NCBI GenBank assembly: GCA_963846915.1
Contig: CAWJXV010000009.1
Span: 992,001 to 1,056,000, forward strand
DNA from: PALSA-612 sp963846915
GTDB taxonomy: Bacteria > Actinomycetota > Thermoleophilia > Gaiellales > Gaiellaceae
Reading direction: 5' to 3'
DNA: 64,000 nucleotides
Shown here: one piece after another, positions 17,019 through 24,468 of the stretch
Numbering within the stretch: the first letter of the stretch is position 1
How the letters are laid out: the number at the start of each line of letters is the position of its first letter
Program-made: the position numbers and the translations under genes
The notes under the pieces: generated by a model
Database searches by the model: none
What the model was told of the DNA's origin: nothing
What the model saw: the letters and a program-made list of their open reading frames with translations, nothing else

Positions 17019-18167
17019 CTACGGTGCGAGCAATCGCTCGAGGTGGTCGGCTGCACGTTCTCCTCCACCTCCTCGGTCGCGAAGAGCACGGGCGGCCCGC
17101 TTCGAGCGTCTGCGAACGGCGGGGTCGGAGAGGAGCTCCTCGAGCGCCGCTCGGATCTCGTTCGACGTCGCGTTCGGCGCCAGTAGCCGTCCCGCCCCGA
17201 ACGCCTCGGCGCGCCTGCCGTTCCACTCCTGCTCGCGCATGAGCGGGGAGACCAGGACCGGGACGCCGTGTGCAAGGGCGGCGAGAACGGTGTTGTGACC
17301 GCCGTTCGTCACGACGAGCGTCGCGCCGGGCAGCGCCGCTTCGTGCGGCACCCAGTTCCTCACCACCGCGTTCGCCGGTGCCTGGACCGTGTCCCCGTCC
17401 GCGTCCAGACCGAGCGTCGCGAGTACGCGTACGGGCAACTCGCCGAGCGCATCCAGGATCTGCTGGAGCTGTGCCGGCCGCTGCCGGCGGTAGAGGCTGC
17501 TCGGGCTGACGAGAACGAGCGGACGGCGATCGTCCGGCGGCCAGGGGCTGTCCCAGCGTGGAAGCTCGGGATCGATCATCCGGCCGACGTACTCGACGCG
17601 CCGGTCTCGCCGGCCGCGAATCGGGAAGTCGAAGCGCCTCGTCGAGAAGACGAGCACGAGCTTGGCCCAGGAGGCGAGTGCAGTCGCGGCCTCGCCCGAC
17701 GAGCGGTGCAGGCCGAGCGCCGCCCGCGCTGCGCCGTCGTCGTACATGTGTTGGCCGTACCAGAGGGCCCACGGGGTGTACAGGACGGGCAGGACGCACG
17801 CAGTCGGCACGCGCGCCGCCTCGGCAGCCGTGAACGCCGCGGCGAGCAGGTAGTCGACGACCGCGACGGCGACGCGCTCGCGCTGGAGGAGGTCGACCAG
17901 TTCCTCGGCCAGTGCGGGCGACTCGAAATGCCTGGCTCCCTGCAGGATCTGCTCGGCCAGCGGCACAGCTTCCGAGGGCCTGCGGAGCTGGAACGCCGCG
18001 AACGGGAGGTGTACGGCGCCGGCGGCCGCGACCTGGCGCTCGAGTTCGGCCGGGGCGTAGACCGAGACGTCGTGGCCGCGCCGTACGAGACGCCTGGCGA
18101 GCGTCAACTCCGGCGTCGCGTGTCCCGTGAACCCCGGCGTGGCGATGAGAAGGCGGCCGCGCTTCAT
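17019..18167 (-). CDS. UDP-glycosyltransferase-like (MGT family) glycosyltransferase
   Basis: The 382-aa protein is a GT-B enzyme. Its N-terminal half starts with RLLIATPGFTGHATPELTLARRLVRRGHDVSVYAP, and the C-terminal half has NWVPHEAALPGATLVVTNGGHNTVLAALAHGVPVLVSPL (about 270-310), the conserved nucleotide-sugar binding region of YjiC/MGT-type glycosyltransferases, followed by QEWNGRRAEAFGAGRLL. It likely transfers a sugar to a lipid, sterol or natural product in the cytosol. The acceptor is unknown. It runs opposite to the flavoprotein gene and is divergent from the dienelactone hydrolase gene 56 nt away. Confidence 0.88.
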   Translation of the reverse strand: MKRGRLLIATPGFTGHATPELTLARRLVRRGHDVSVYAPAELERQVAAAGAVHLPFAAFQLRRPSEAVPLAEQILQGARHFESPALAEELVDLLQRERVAVAVVDYLLAAAFTAAEAARVPTACVLPVLYTPWALWYGQHMYDDGAARAALGLHRSSGEAATALASWAKLVLVFSTRRFDFPIRGRRDRRVEYVGRMIDPELPRWDSPWPPDDRRPLVLVSPSSLYRRQRPAQLQQILDALGELPVRVLATLGLDADGDTVQAPANAVVRNWVPHEAALPGATLVVTNGGHNTVLAALAHGVPVLVSPLMREQEWNGRRAEAFGAGRLLAPNATSNEIRAALEELLSDPAVRRRSKRAARALRDRGGGGERAADHLERLLAP

Positions 18168-18223
18168 CTCTCGTGGATTGTGGCCTCCAGGTGGCTTCCG
18201 GGTGAGATAACCTCGACGCCGCT

Positions 18224-18985
18224 GTGTGCTTCGACCACGACTCGTCCCCGCCCATCCCCGTCATCTCGGGCGCGGCCCTCTCGCACGACGAGCTCGTTCT
18301 CGAGGCGCGGGACGGCAACCGCTTCGCAGCGTTCGCGGCGCTTCCGGACGAGTCGGCCTCGGCTGGGGTCGTGATCCTTCCGGACGTCCGCGGGCTCTAC
18401 CGGTTCTACGAGGAGCTCGCGCTCCGGTTCGCCGAGCGGGGCTACGCCGCGATCGCCTTCGATTACTTCGGGCGCACAGCAGGTATCGGGAAGCGCGACG
18501 CGGACTTCGACTACATGCCGCACGTCCAGGCGACGACGGCTGACGGGATCCAGGCCGACGTCGCCGCTGCCGTCGAGTGGCTGCGGATGCGTTCGGGCGT
18601 CGCCCCGGTCTTCACGGTCGGCTTCTGCATGGGCGGCCGGCAGTCGTGGCTGTCGGCGGCCGGGGGGCACGGGCTCGCGGGCGCCGTCGGGTTCTACGGC
18701 CGTCCCGGGCAGGGACAGGACGGGGCGCCCGGGCCGGCCCAGCGCGCCGGCGAGATGGAATGCCCGATCCTGGCGCTGCAGGCTGGCGACGACAAGAACA
18801 TCACGGCCGAGGACAACGCCGCGTTCGACGAGGCGCTCGCGGCGGCGGGCGTCGAGCACGAGGTAGTCACGTACGACGGCGCGCCGCACAGCTTCTTCGA
18901 CCGGCGCCAGGAGGACTTCGCGGCCGCATCCGACGACGCGTGGTCGCGGGTCCTCGCATTCGTCGACCGACACGGGACGTCGTAG
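18224..18985 (+). CDS. Dienelactone hydrolase family protein
   Basis: The 253-aa protein has an alpha/beta-hydrolase core with the dienelactone hydrolase triad: nucleophile Cys in TVGFCMGGRQSW, Asp in LQAGDDKNITAED and His in GAPHSFFDRRQEDFA. The strand ILPDVRGLYRFYEELALRFAERGYAAIAFDYFGRT is characteristic. Such enzymes open lactone rings in chloroaromatic breakdown or act on small esters. A TAACCT box lies 10 nt before the GTG start. A strong hairpin at 19000-19029 follows the stop and is probably its terminator. Confidence 0.85.
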   Translation: MCFDHDSSPPIPVISGAALSHDELVLEARDGNRFAAFAALPDESASAGVVILPDVRGLYRFYEELALRFAERGYAAIAFDYFGRTAGIGKRDADFDYMPHVQATTADGIQADVAAAVEWLRMRSGVAPVFTVGFCMGGRQSWLSAAGGHGLAGAVGFYGRPGQGQDGAPGPAQRAGEMECPILALQAGDDKNITAEDNAAFDEALAAAGVEHEVVTYDGAPHSFFDRRQEDFAAASDDAWSRVLAFVDRHGTS

Positions 18986-18999
18986 CGGAGCAGGGCTTT

Positions 19000-19029
19000 C
19001 GCCGCCCGTCACGAACGTGACGGGCGGCG
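19000..19029 (+). terminator. Intrinsic-type terminator after the dienelactone hydrolase gene
   Basis: A perfect 13-bp stem (arms CGCCGCCCGTCAC and GTGACGGGCGGCG) with a GAAC tetraloop begins 15 nt after the stop codon. It is followed by CAAAACG, so there is no classic U-tract, as is common in high-GC actinobacteria. Confidence 0.7.
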
Positions 19030-19144
19030 CAAAACGACCCGCGCCTCTTCAGCGACTCCGAGCGCGAGGCGCGCTCGAGCAGAGCCTGCGGCGATCTACG
19101 GCGAGGACTAGCACCCTCGTCTCGTGCGGATGGCGGCGCCGTGC

Positions 19145-19194
19145 TTGACGACGCGTTATAGGTAAGTCTAGACTTACGGTAAGTGGAGACTTAC
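19145..19194 (+). promoter_or_regulatory. Leaderless promoter with two ArsR-type operator dyads
   Basis: TTGACG (19145-19150) and TAGACT (19169-19174) are spaced by 18 nt. A perfect 16-bp palindrome GTAAGTCTAGACTTAC (19162-19177) covers the -10 box; a second copy GTAAGTGGAGACTTAC (19179-19194) overlaps the GTG start at 19183. Transcription would start about at the start codon. Regulator binding would block both polymerase and ribosome. Confidence 0.75.
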
Positions 19195-19500
19195 AAAGAG
19201 AACGGGATCGGTGTCCTCGGTGACGCGACACGGCGGGCGATCTTCGAGCGGCTCGCGCACGGCCCGTGCTCCGTGGGCGAGCTCGCCGGCGAGCTGCCGG
19301 TGACACGGCCCGCGGTGTCCCAGCACCTGAAGGTTCTGAAGGACGCCGGCCTCGTCTTCGACCGCCCCGACGGGACGCGGCGGCTCTACCAGCTCGATCC
19401 GGACGGCGTCGGCGCCCTGCGCGCCTACGTCGACCAGTTCTGGACACAGGCTCTCGCCGCGTTCAAGGCGGCGGCGGAGCGTGACTCGAAGGAGGAGTGA
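19183..19500 (+). CDS. ArsR family transcriptional repressor (autoregulated)
   Basis: The 105-aa protein is a plain ArsR/SmtB winged helix: LGDATRRAIFERLAHGPCSVGELAGELPVTRPAVSQHLKVLKDAGLVFDRPDG, then RRLYQLDPDGVGALRAYVDQFW. It lacks the metal-binding CxC signature, like the ArsR proteins paired with AHSA1 genes. The GTG has no Shine-Dalgarno and sits inside an operator, so the transcript is probably leaderless and self-repressed. The next gene overlaps by one base (TGATG), making a two-gene operon. The signal sensed is unknown. Confidence 0.88.
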   Translation: METYKENGIGVLGDATRRAIFERLAHGPCSVGELAGELPVTRPAVSQHLKVLKDAGLVFDRPDGTRRLYQLDPDGVGALRAYVDQFWTQALAAFKAAAERDSKEE

Positions 19501-19985
19501 TGGTGCAAGGCGTGACGGATCTCGCCGTTCACAAGACGATCACGGTCGCAGCGCCGCAGCAGCGGGCGTTCGACGTGTTCACGATCGGCATGTCCGACTG
19601 GTGGATACGCGACAGCCACCACATCGGCGCGAGCGTTCCGGAAGCCGTCGTGATCGAACCCCGGGCCGGCGGCCGCTGGTTCGAGCGAGCACCCGACGGG
19701 GCGGAGTGCGACTGGGGTCGCGTGCTCGAGTGGGACCCGCCCGCGCGCGTCCTGCTCGCATGGCATCTCGACGCCGACTGGAACTACGATCCCGACCCGG
19801 GGAGGGCGACGCAGATCGAGGTCCAGTTCCTCGCGGAAGGCACTGACACGACGCGGGTCGAGCTTGTCCACCGGGGCCTCGAGATCCACGGCGAGCGGGC
19901 CAAGGAAGTGCACGAGGCGATCGACAGCCCGGACGGCTGGAGCGGGCTGCTCCGGGGCTACGTGGCCGAGGCCGAGAAGGGATAG
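19500..19985 (+). CDS. AHSA1/SRPBCC-domain protein
   Basis: The 161-aa protein has the SRPBCC fold typical of AHSA1-like partners of ArsR regulators: KTITVAAPQQRAFDVFT, then WWIRDSHHIG, GGRWFERAPDGAECDWGRVLEWDPPARVLLAWHLDADW and RVELVHRGLEIHGE. Its deep hydrophobic cavity usually holds a small ligand; function is not established for this subgroup. I use ATG 19500, which overlaps the arsR stop and has GGAGG just before it; GTG 19497 and GTG 19503 are also possible. The gene ends 21 nt before the riboflavin kinase gene, so all three may share a transcript. Confidence 0.85.
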   Translation: MVQGVTDLAVHKTITVAAPQQRAFDVFTIGMSDWWIRDSHHIGASVPEAVVIEPRAGGRWFERAPDGAECDWGRVLEWDPPARVLLAWHLDADWNYDPDPGRATQIEVQFLAEGTDTTRVELVHRGLEIHGERAKEVHEAIDSPDGWSGLLRGYVAEAEKG

Positions 19986-20006
19986 GCGCCGGGCAGAATT
20001 CGGCGG

Positions 20007-20405
20007 GTGACACGCGAGCTCACGGGTGTCGTCGAGTCCGGGCGAGGTCTCGGCAGGGTCGTCATGACCGGTCCCGATCTCGACCGGCTCGGTGAGCTGC
20101 TCGGATTCGCGGCCGTGCCTGGGACGCTCAACGTCCGGCTGCCGGGTCCGGTCAGGCGCGATTCGAGCTGGCGCTACCTCGCCGCGCAGGAGATCGGTCC
20201 GGGGTGGGAGGAGGCGACCGGCCAGACGGGGTACCACCTCCTGCCGATCCTCGTCGCCGGCCGACATCGCGGAGTTGCGTTCCAGGCCGACGAGCCCGGC
20301 GGTCCGGGCTATCCCGTCGACCAGGTCGAGCTGATCTGTGAGGCGCACCTGCGCCGGGAGCTCGGCCTCGCCGACGGGGACACGATTACGTTCTCCATCG
20401 GTTGA
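20007..20405 (+). CDS. DUF120, archaeal-type CTP-dependent riboflavin kinase-like protein
   Basis: The 132-aa protein starts ELTGVVESGRGLGRVVMTGP and continues LLGFAAVPGTLNVRLPGPV (GTLNVRL at about 39-45), ending VELICEAHLRRELGLADGDTITFSIG. This order matches DUF120 of archaeal RibK, which phosphorylates riboflavin to FMN with CTP rather than ATP: the GTLN segment contacts metal and flavin. Bacteria normally use RibF/RibCF, so an archaeal-type kinase here suggests transfer or a backup role. It follows the AHSA1 gene by 21 nt. Only biochemical testing can show CTP use. Confidence 0.75.
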   Translation: MTRELTGVVESGRGLGRVVMTGPDLDRLGELLGFAAVPGTLNVRLPGPVRRDSSWRYLAAQEIGPGWEEATGQTGYHLLPILVAGRHRGVAFQADEPGGPGYPVDQVELICEAHLRRELGLADGDTITFSIG

Positions 20406-20478
20406 CGGGCCGCAGGCGGTGGTTCGCCGGGAAGATCGCAACGGACGGCCGAGGAGACTGCGGCTGCCTTGCCCGAGA

Positions 20479-20512
20479 GCGTCGGAGGCCGCCCTCCGGC
20501 GGCCTCCGACGC
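20479..20512. terminator. Bidirectional terminator hairpin
   Basis: A perfect 15-bp stem (left arm GCGTCGGAGGCCGCC, 20479-20493) with the loop CTCC lies between the convergent riboflavin kinase and secreted-repeat genes. No U-tract follows on either strand. Confidence 0.7.
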
Positions 20513-20539
20513 GTGTGACGATGTGAAAAGGGCTGCGGT

Positions 20540-21076
20540 CTACGGCTGGTACCCGCCTCCGCCGGTCGGGCCGGTCGGGCCGCCGCCGCCACCGCCGTAG
20601 CCGCCGCCCCCGGTGGGAGCTGCGGGCTCGAGCGCGGCGCCCTTTGGCGTGACCGCGAACCAGTCGCCGCCGAAGGCGTGGACGTCCTCGCCCTTGGTCT
20701 GCCCGGCGGCCTTGTCGAACTTGAACCAGTAGAGCGGGTGCTTGTTGTACGTGACCTGCAGCTTGCCGTTCGTGCGCTTCGTCGTGCCGAGCTTCGACGC
20801 CGTGACGCCGGCGCCGGCCTTCGGCTTGCCGGTGGTCAGGTACGGAGGCCAGTTCGCCGCGCAGCTCGAGTAGCAGGAGCTCTTGGCGCCCTTGTCCTTC
20901 TCGAACAGGTAGAGCGTCTTGCCCTTGCTGTCGACGACGAGCGTTCCGATGCTCGTCTTGCGCGTCTTGACCTGGCTCGGCGCGCGCGTTGCGGCGATCG
21001 CCGTTGCGGTCACCGCCAGCGCCACCAGGACGGCGGCGACGGCGACGAGCCGATTGTTCAGGAAACGGGATTTCAC
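20540..21076 (-). CDS. Secreted repeat protein of the Lipoprotein_15/COG4315 family
   Basis: The 178-aa protein has a signal peptide (MKSRFLNNRLVAVAAVLVALAVTATAIAA) without a lipobox Cys. Two copies of the family repeat follow: TSIGTLVVDSKGKTLYLFEKDKG with SSCYSSCAANWPPYLT, then KRTNGKLQVTYNKHPLYWFKFDKAAGQTKGEDVHAFGGDWFAVTPKG. The tail is Gly/Pro-rich (GGGGYGGGGGGPTGPTGGGG), a flexible surface-type end. The family is secreted with unknown function. The 5' region has a 20-bp direct repeat at 21086-21125. Confidence 0.85.
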   Translation of the reverse strand: MKSRFLNNRLVAVAAVLVALAVTATAIAATRAPSQVKTRKTSIGTLVVDSKGKTLYLFEKDKGAKSSCYSSCAANWPPYLTTGKPKAGAGVTASKLGTTKRTNGKLQVTYNKHPLYWFKFDKAAGQTKGEDVHAFGGDWFAVTPKGAALEPAAPTGGGGYGGGGGGPTGPTGGGGYQP

Positions 21077-21085
21077 ACAGACCCC

Positions 21086-21125
21086 CTTGCGTGTTGGTTT
21101 CTCGTCTTGCGTGTTGGTTTCTCCG
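21086..21125 (-). repeat. Tandem 20-bp direct repeat upstream of the secreted-repeat gene
   Basis: CTTGCGTGTTGGTTTCTC is present at 21086-21103 and again at 21106-21123, giving an exact 20-bp period. It begins 10 nt upstream of the start of the gene at 20540-21076, within the 103-nt gap to the next gene, and could hold two copies of a regulator site or result from slippage. Confidence 0.7.
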
Positions 21126-21179
21126 ATCGATGGTACGGGTCCAGTGCCGCCGTGGATTCCCGAGGCGTCGAGGATCCTC

Positions 21180-22292
21180 TCATTCGTCCGGCGTTACCTC
21201 GATTCGCCCGAACAGCCCGTGGTTCTCGTCGTCCGGCCCGGCGGCGAAATAGAGCGCGTTCGTCGCGCCCGACCCGCTGCCGTTGCCGAAGCCGATGCCC
21301 CACAACCCGTCGATCGTGATCACGCCGTCCTCGTCTTCGAGCTGGCCGTCGGACTTGAACTTGCCGTTCTTCGTCGGCTCGAACGCGTTGATCCGGCCGT
21401 CGCCGAAGTTCCCGACGAGCAGATCGCCGCTCGCCTCGCCGAAGTTCGACGGCGCCATCGCGAGCCCCCACGGGGCGTTCAGGTCGCCGTGCTGCGCGAC
21501 CCGGGTGATCAAGGTGCCGGCGGTCGAGTACTCGTCGACGACACCGAACCCCTGGCCGTGGAGCTCGTCGTCACCCGTCGGCGCCCGCTTCGCGTAGGTC
21601 ACGAAGATGTTGCCGCTGACGTTCTGGATGCCGAAGGGCGCGTAACCCTTGGGGAGCTTCGGGTCGACGAACCCGCCGGGGAGGAGATGGAAGCTCGAGT
21701 CGAAGACGTCGACCTTCCCGTTGTGGAAGTCGGTCGCGTAGAGCCGGTCGCCCGCGATCGCGAGGCCCTTGAAGACTGCGCCGGCGCCGGACTGGTCTGC
21801 GTCATTCGGCCCGACGAACGACTGGGTCGAGCGCGGCGGCGGCGGCACGTTCGGGTTCCAGCCGCGGATCGTCCCGCCCTCGGTCGCGAACATGAAGGCC
21901 GCGGGCCCCGAGTGGCCGTTCCCGTCGTTGATGACGAACCCGGTCGAACCGTTGAAGACGGTGCCGGTCGGTGCGCCGTCGGCGGCTACGACGAGCGCGG
22001 TCGGCTGGGGCTGGGCGACGCCGTTGCCGTCGTACAGCGTCGACACGTTCATGCCGTTGTCCGCCACCCACCACGGCGACGTGGAGCTGGCCGTGATACC
22101 CCACGAGTTGACGAGGTTCGTGTCCATGTGGTTGGCCTTGCCGGCCTGGTCGGACACGAGCGCGTGAACCGTGTAACCGTCGTCGTGCTTCTTCGGAGCC
22201 GTCGAGGCGCTCGAGGCCGCCACTCCGACCGCGATGACAGCCGCGGCGAAGGCCACCGCGGCCAGGCTCTGCTTCTGGACGATGCGACGCAT
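21180..22292 (-). CDS. TIGR03118 family secreted beta-propeller-like protein
   Basis: ATG 22292 (MRRIVQKQ) is preceded by AAAGGAAAGGGGGAAGCG and gives a 370-aa protein with a signal peptide ending near SSAS. The features are those of the TIGR03118 family: VHALVSDQAGKANHMDTNLVNSWGI near the N-terminus, SPWWVADNGMNVSTLYDG, FVINDGNGHSGPAAFMFATEGGTIRGWNP, then APWGLAMAPSNFGEASGDLLVGNFGDGRINAF. It is an extracellular repeat protein of unknown role. It is divergent from the second ArsR operon, about 110 nt away. Confidence 0.88.
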   Translation of the reverse strand: MRRIVQKQSLAAVAFAAAVIAVGVAASSASTAPKKHDDGYTVHALVSDQAGKANHMDTNLVNSWGITASSTSPWWVADNGMNVSTLYDGNGVAQPQPTALVVAADGAPTGTVFNGSTGFVINDGNGHSGPAAFMFATEGGTIRGWNPNVPPPPRSTQSFVGPNDADQSGAGAVFKGLAIAGDRLYATDFHNGKVDVFDSSFHLLPGGFVDPKLPKGYAPFGIQNVSGNIFVTYAKRAPTGDDELHGQGFGVVDEYSTAGTLITRVAQHGDLNAPWGLAMAPSNFGEASGDLLVGNFGDGRINAFEPTKNGKFKSDGQLEDEDGVITIDGLWGIGFGNGSGSGATNALYFAAGPDDENHGLFGRIEVTPDE

Positions 22293-22366
22293 CGCTTCCC
22301 CCTTTCCTTGGGACCAGAGCCCTCCACTACCCCCTACCAACCGTCGCCGGGACCGGTTCTGTAAAC

Positions 22367-22396
22367 TTGACAGGTGACCATTTGGTCACATATTAT
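22367..22396 (+). promoter_or_regulatory. Consensus promoter with ArsR operator in the spacer (leaderless)
   Basis: TTGACA at 22367-22372 and TATTAT at 22391-22396 are separated by 18 nt. The spacer holds the dyad GTGACCA-TT-TGGTCAC (22374-22389). TATTAT ends 6 nt before the ATG at 22403, with no Shine-Dalgarno, so the mRNA should start at or next to the start codon. Confidence 0.8.
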
Positions 22397-22402
22397 CCGC
22401 GC

Positions 22403-22720
22403 ATGGACGACGACCGGGTCTTCAAGGCGCTCGCCGATCCGACGCGGCGCTTCCTGCTCGACCGGCTCTTCGAGCGCGACGGCCGCACGCTCAGGGAGCT
22501 CGAGTCCGACCTGGAGATGACGCGCTTCGGCGTGATGAAGCACCTGCGCCTGCTTGAGGAGGCCGGGCTCGTCGTCACCCGCCGGCAGGGCCGGGAGAAG
22601 CTGCACTTCCTGAACCCGGTGCCGATCCGGCTGATCCACGATCGGTGGATCGACAAGTACACGGAGCGCCGCGTGTCGGCGCTCCTCGATCTGAAGTCGA
22701 CACTGGAGGAAAGCGCATGA
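22403..22720 (+). CDS. ArsR family transcriptional repressor (second ArsR-AHSA1 operon)
   Basis: The 105-aa winged helix reads DDRVFKALADPTRRFLLDRLFERDGRTLRELESDLEMTRFGVMKHLRLLEEAGLVVTRRQGREKLHFLNPVPIRLIHDRWIDKYTE, the standard ArsR type that partners with SRPBCC proteins. ATG 22403 is favoured over the upstream open frame because the promoter dyad and -10 box occupy that part. It overlaps the following gene by four bases (ATGA). It is unlike the first ArsR gene in sequence and operator, so the operons should be regulated separately. Confidence 0.9.
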   Translation: MDDDRVFKALADPTRRFLLDRLFERDGRTLRELESDLEMTRFGVMKHLRLLEEAGLVVTRRQGREKLHFLNPVPIRLIHDRWIDKYTERRVSALLDLKSTLEESA

Positions 22721-23157
22721 GCACGACGACCGTGACGACGACGCAGGTGTACCAGCTCTACATCAAGGCGACGCCGGAGCAGATCTGGGAGGCGATCACG
22801 AACCCGGATCTGACGCAGAAGTACTTCTTCGGCGGACGGGTCGAGCTCGACGGCGACCGGCGCCGCGCCTACGGGCCGGACGGCTCGCTGTGGGGCGACG
22901 AGGCGATCGTCGAGCAGGACCCGCCACACCGCCTCGTGCACGGCTGGAGCTCGCAGTACGACCCGGAGCTCGCAGAGGAGGAGCCGAGCCGCGTGACGTG
23001 GGAGATCGAGCCCCAGGAGGGCGGATTCTCGAAGCTGACGCTCGTCCACGACCGGCTCGAGGGCGCGCCCAAGACCGCCGAAAGCGTCGCGGGCGGCTGG
23101 ATGCTCGTCCTCAGCGGCCTGAAGACGGTGGTCGAGACCGGCGAGGGCCTGGCCTAG
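22717..23157 (+). CDS. AHSA1/SRPBCC-domain protein (second copy)
   Basis: The 146-aa protein has the SRPBCC core QVYQLYIKATPEQIWEAITNPDLTQKYFFGGRVEL, then HRLVHGWSSQYDPELAEEEPSRVTWEIEPQEGGFSKLTLVHDRLEG and a C-terminal helix TAESVAGGWMLVLSGLKTVVE. It begins in the ATGA overlap with the ArsR gene and so depends on it by translational coupling. Relatives have been described as sterol- or lipid-like ligand binders or stress proteins, but no reaction is proven. Its counterpart at 19500 is only distantly similar. Confidence 0.88.
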   Translation: MSTTTVTTTQVYQLYIKATPEQIWEAITNPDLTQKYFFGGRVELDGDRRRAYGPDGSLWGDEAIVEQDPPHRLVHGWSSQYDPELAEEEPSRVTWEIEPQEGGFSKLTLVHDRLEGAPKTAESVAGGWMLVLSGLKTVVETGEGLA

Positions 23158-23169
23158 CCGCCGCTGCGT

Positions 23170-23586
23170 TCAGTGGGCGACGCGCTCGAGGACCACGACG
23201 GGAATCGGGCGCGTCGTCTTCTGCTCGTACTCGGCGAAGTTCGGGTTCACGCGCTTCTGCTCTTCCCAGATCCGCTCTCGCTCGGCGCTCTCGGCCACGC
23301 GCGCATGCACGGGCAGCGTCTCCGTCCCGACCTCGATCGTCGCGTCCGGATGGGCGCGGAGGTTGTGGTACCAGGCGGGATTCGTGTCGGCGCCGGCCTT
23401 GGAGCCGAACACGGCGAAGTCGTCGCCGACCGGCAGGTAGACGAGCGGGTTGACGCGCTCCGTGCCGGTCTTCGCGCCCGTGTGGTGCAGGAGCAGGAGC
23501 GGGCGGCCCTCGAACTGGGCGACCTTGCCGCCGTTCCCGCGGAACTCGTCGACGACGCGGCGGTTCCAGTCGTCGTACTCGGTCAC
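23170..23586 (-). CDS. F420-type deazaflavin-dependent nitroreductase (Ddn family)
   Basis: The 138-aa protein has the Ddn/F420 split-barrel pattern: VAQFEGRPLLLLHHTGAKTGTERVNPLVYLPVGDDFAVFGSKAGADTNPAWYHNLRAHPDATIEVG, then KRVNPNFAEYEQKTTRPIPVVVLER. Family members use reduced coenzyme F420 to reduce quinones or nitro drugs, often at the membrane. Gly/Lys of TGAKTG and the GSKAG/NPAWYHNL segment contact F420. A second family member is encoded at 36629. It lies 10 nt downstream of the one-span membrane-protein gene on the same strand. Confidence 0.9.
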   Translation of the reverse strand: MTEYDDWNRRVVDEFRGNGGKVAQFEGRPLLLLHHTGAKTGTERVNPLVYLPVGDDFAVFGSKAGADTNPAWYHNLRAHPDATIEVGTETLPVHARVAESAERERIWEEQKRVNPNFAEYEQKTTRPIPVVVLERVAH

Positions 23587-23596
23587 GCGGTCGGCC

Positions 23597-23983
23597 TCAG
23601 CTTCGCTTGCGCTGCTGCTCGAGCTTGCGGCGCTGGGCCCTGTTCATCGCGACCGGCGCCTGCTCGGTGCCCATCGTCGCCTCCATCACGGCCTTGCGCT
23701 CGGCGGCCGAGAGCTGGGACATGGCCTGCTGCGCTTTCTTCGGGTCGCGGCCGGCACCGGCCCGCTCGAGCTTCTTGACCGCGCTCGCGAGCTCGGGATC
23801 GGACCGTTCGAGCGCAGCCTCGGACATCTTCTTGAGCCCGCGCCCGAGGATCGGCACCTTCATCAGGAACTGGACGATCGGCCTCAGGTACCGCCCGCCC
23901 TTGATCCGGCCGAGCAGCGCGAACAGCCCGAGCACGACGACGACGGCGACGAGGATGAAGACCGGGATCAGGTACAACCACAT
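23597..23983 (-). CDS. Single-span membrane protein of unknown function (128 aa)
   Basis: The protein starts MWLYLIPVFILVAVVVVLGLFALLG, one N-terminal membrane span (residues 3-25), and continues with a basic cytosolic part (GGRYLRPIVQFLMKVPILGRGLKKM) and a long charged tail ending AQRRKLEQQRKRS. Such proteins are widespread in actinobacteria without a known function. It precedes the F420-type gene by 10 nt on the same strand, so the two are probably co-transcribed. Confidence 0.7.
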   Translation of the reverse strand: MWLYLIPVFILVAVVVVLGLFALLGRIKGGRYLRPIVQFLMKVPILGRGLKKMSEAALERSDPELASAVKKLERAGAGRDPKKAQQAMSQLSAAERKAVMEATMGTEQAPVAMNRAQRRKLEQQRKRS

Positions 23984-24025
23984 GGCCGCATCCTAGCGCG
24001 GAGGCGCCGTGTTTTCGACGGTTGG

Positions 24026-24403
24026 CTAGGCCTTGGGCGTGACGGTGAACGTCCCGTTCATCGTCCGGAAGTGCGCCGAGCACGCGAACGCGTACGAGCC
24101 CGGGATCAGGTGCAGCCGGTACTTGCGCGTCCCGACCCACGGGATCCCGGTCGTCAGCAGCCGCTTGTTCTGCGTCTGCGAGCCGAGCGCGAAGTTGTGG
24201 ATCTTCGAGTAGTCGTGGACGATCAGCGTGTACGTCCCTTCCGGCAGGGTCTTGACCTTGCGGCCGTTCGTGAACGTGAGCGTGATCGTGTAGGCGTCGT
24301 GGAGACCGACCTTCCCGATCAGGGTCGGGTTCGCTGCGGAGCCGGCCAGGCCGGTCGACGCGAGACTCGCAGCCGCGACCGCGGCCGCCAGGAAGGTTCG
24401 CAT
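24026..24403 (-). CDS. Secreted cupredoxin-like copper protein
   Basis: The 125-aa product has a signal peptide (MRTFLAAAVAAASLASTGLAGSA) and one cupredoxin domain. The type-1 copper ligands are visible: H69 in KIHNFAL, C108 in YAFACSAH, H111 and M115 in the FACSAHFRTMNG loop. The size and the spacing Cys-2-His-3-Met resemble plastocyanin/auracyanin-like electron carriers. It would work outside the cytoplasmic membrane. No oxidase or copper gene adjoins it. Confidence 0.8.
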   Translation of the reverse strand: MRTFLAAAVAAASLASTGLAGSAANPTLIGKVGLHDAYTITLTFTNGRKVKTLPEGTYTLIVHDYSKIHNFALGSQTQNKRLLTTGIPWVGTRKYRLHLIPGSYAFACSAHFRTMNGTFTVTPKA

Positions 24404-24468
24404 GCCACGAGGATCGCGGCCGCGTCATGATCCAGTCAACTGTTCTTCCGAAGAGAAGATCGGACACC

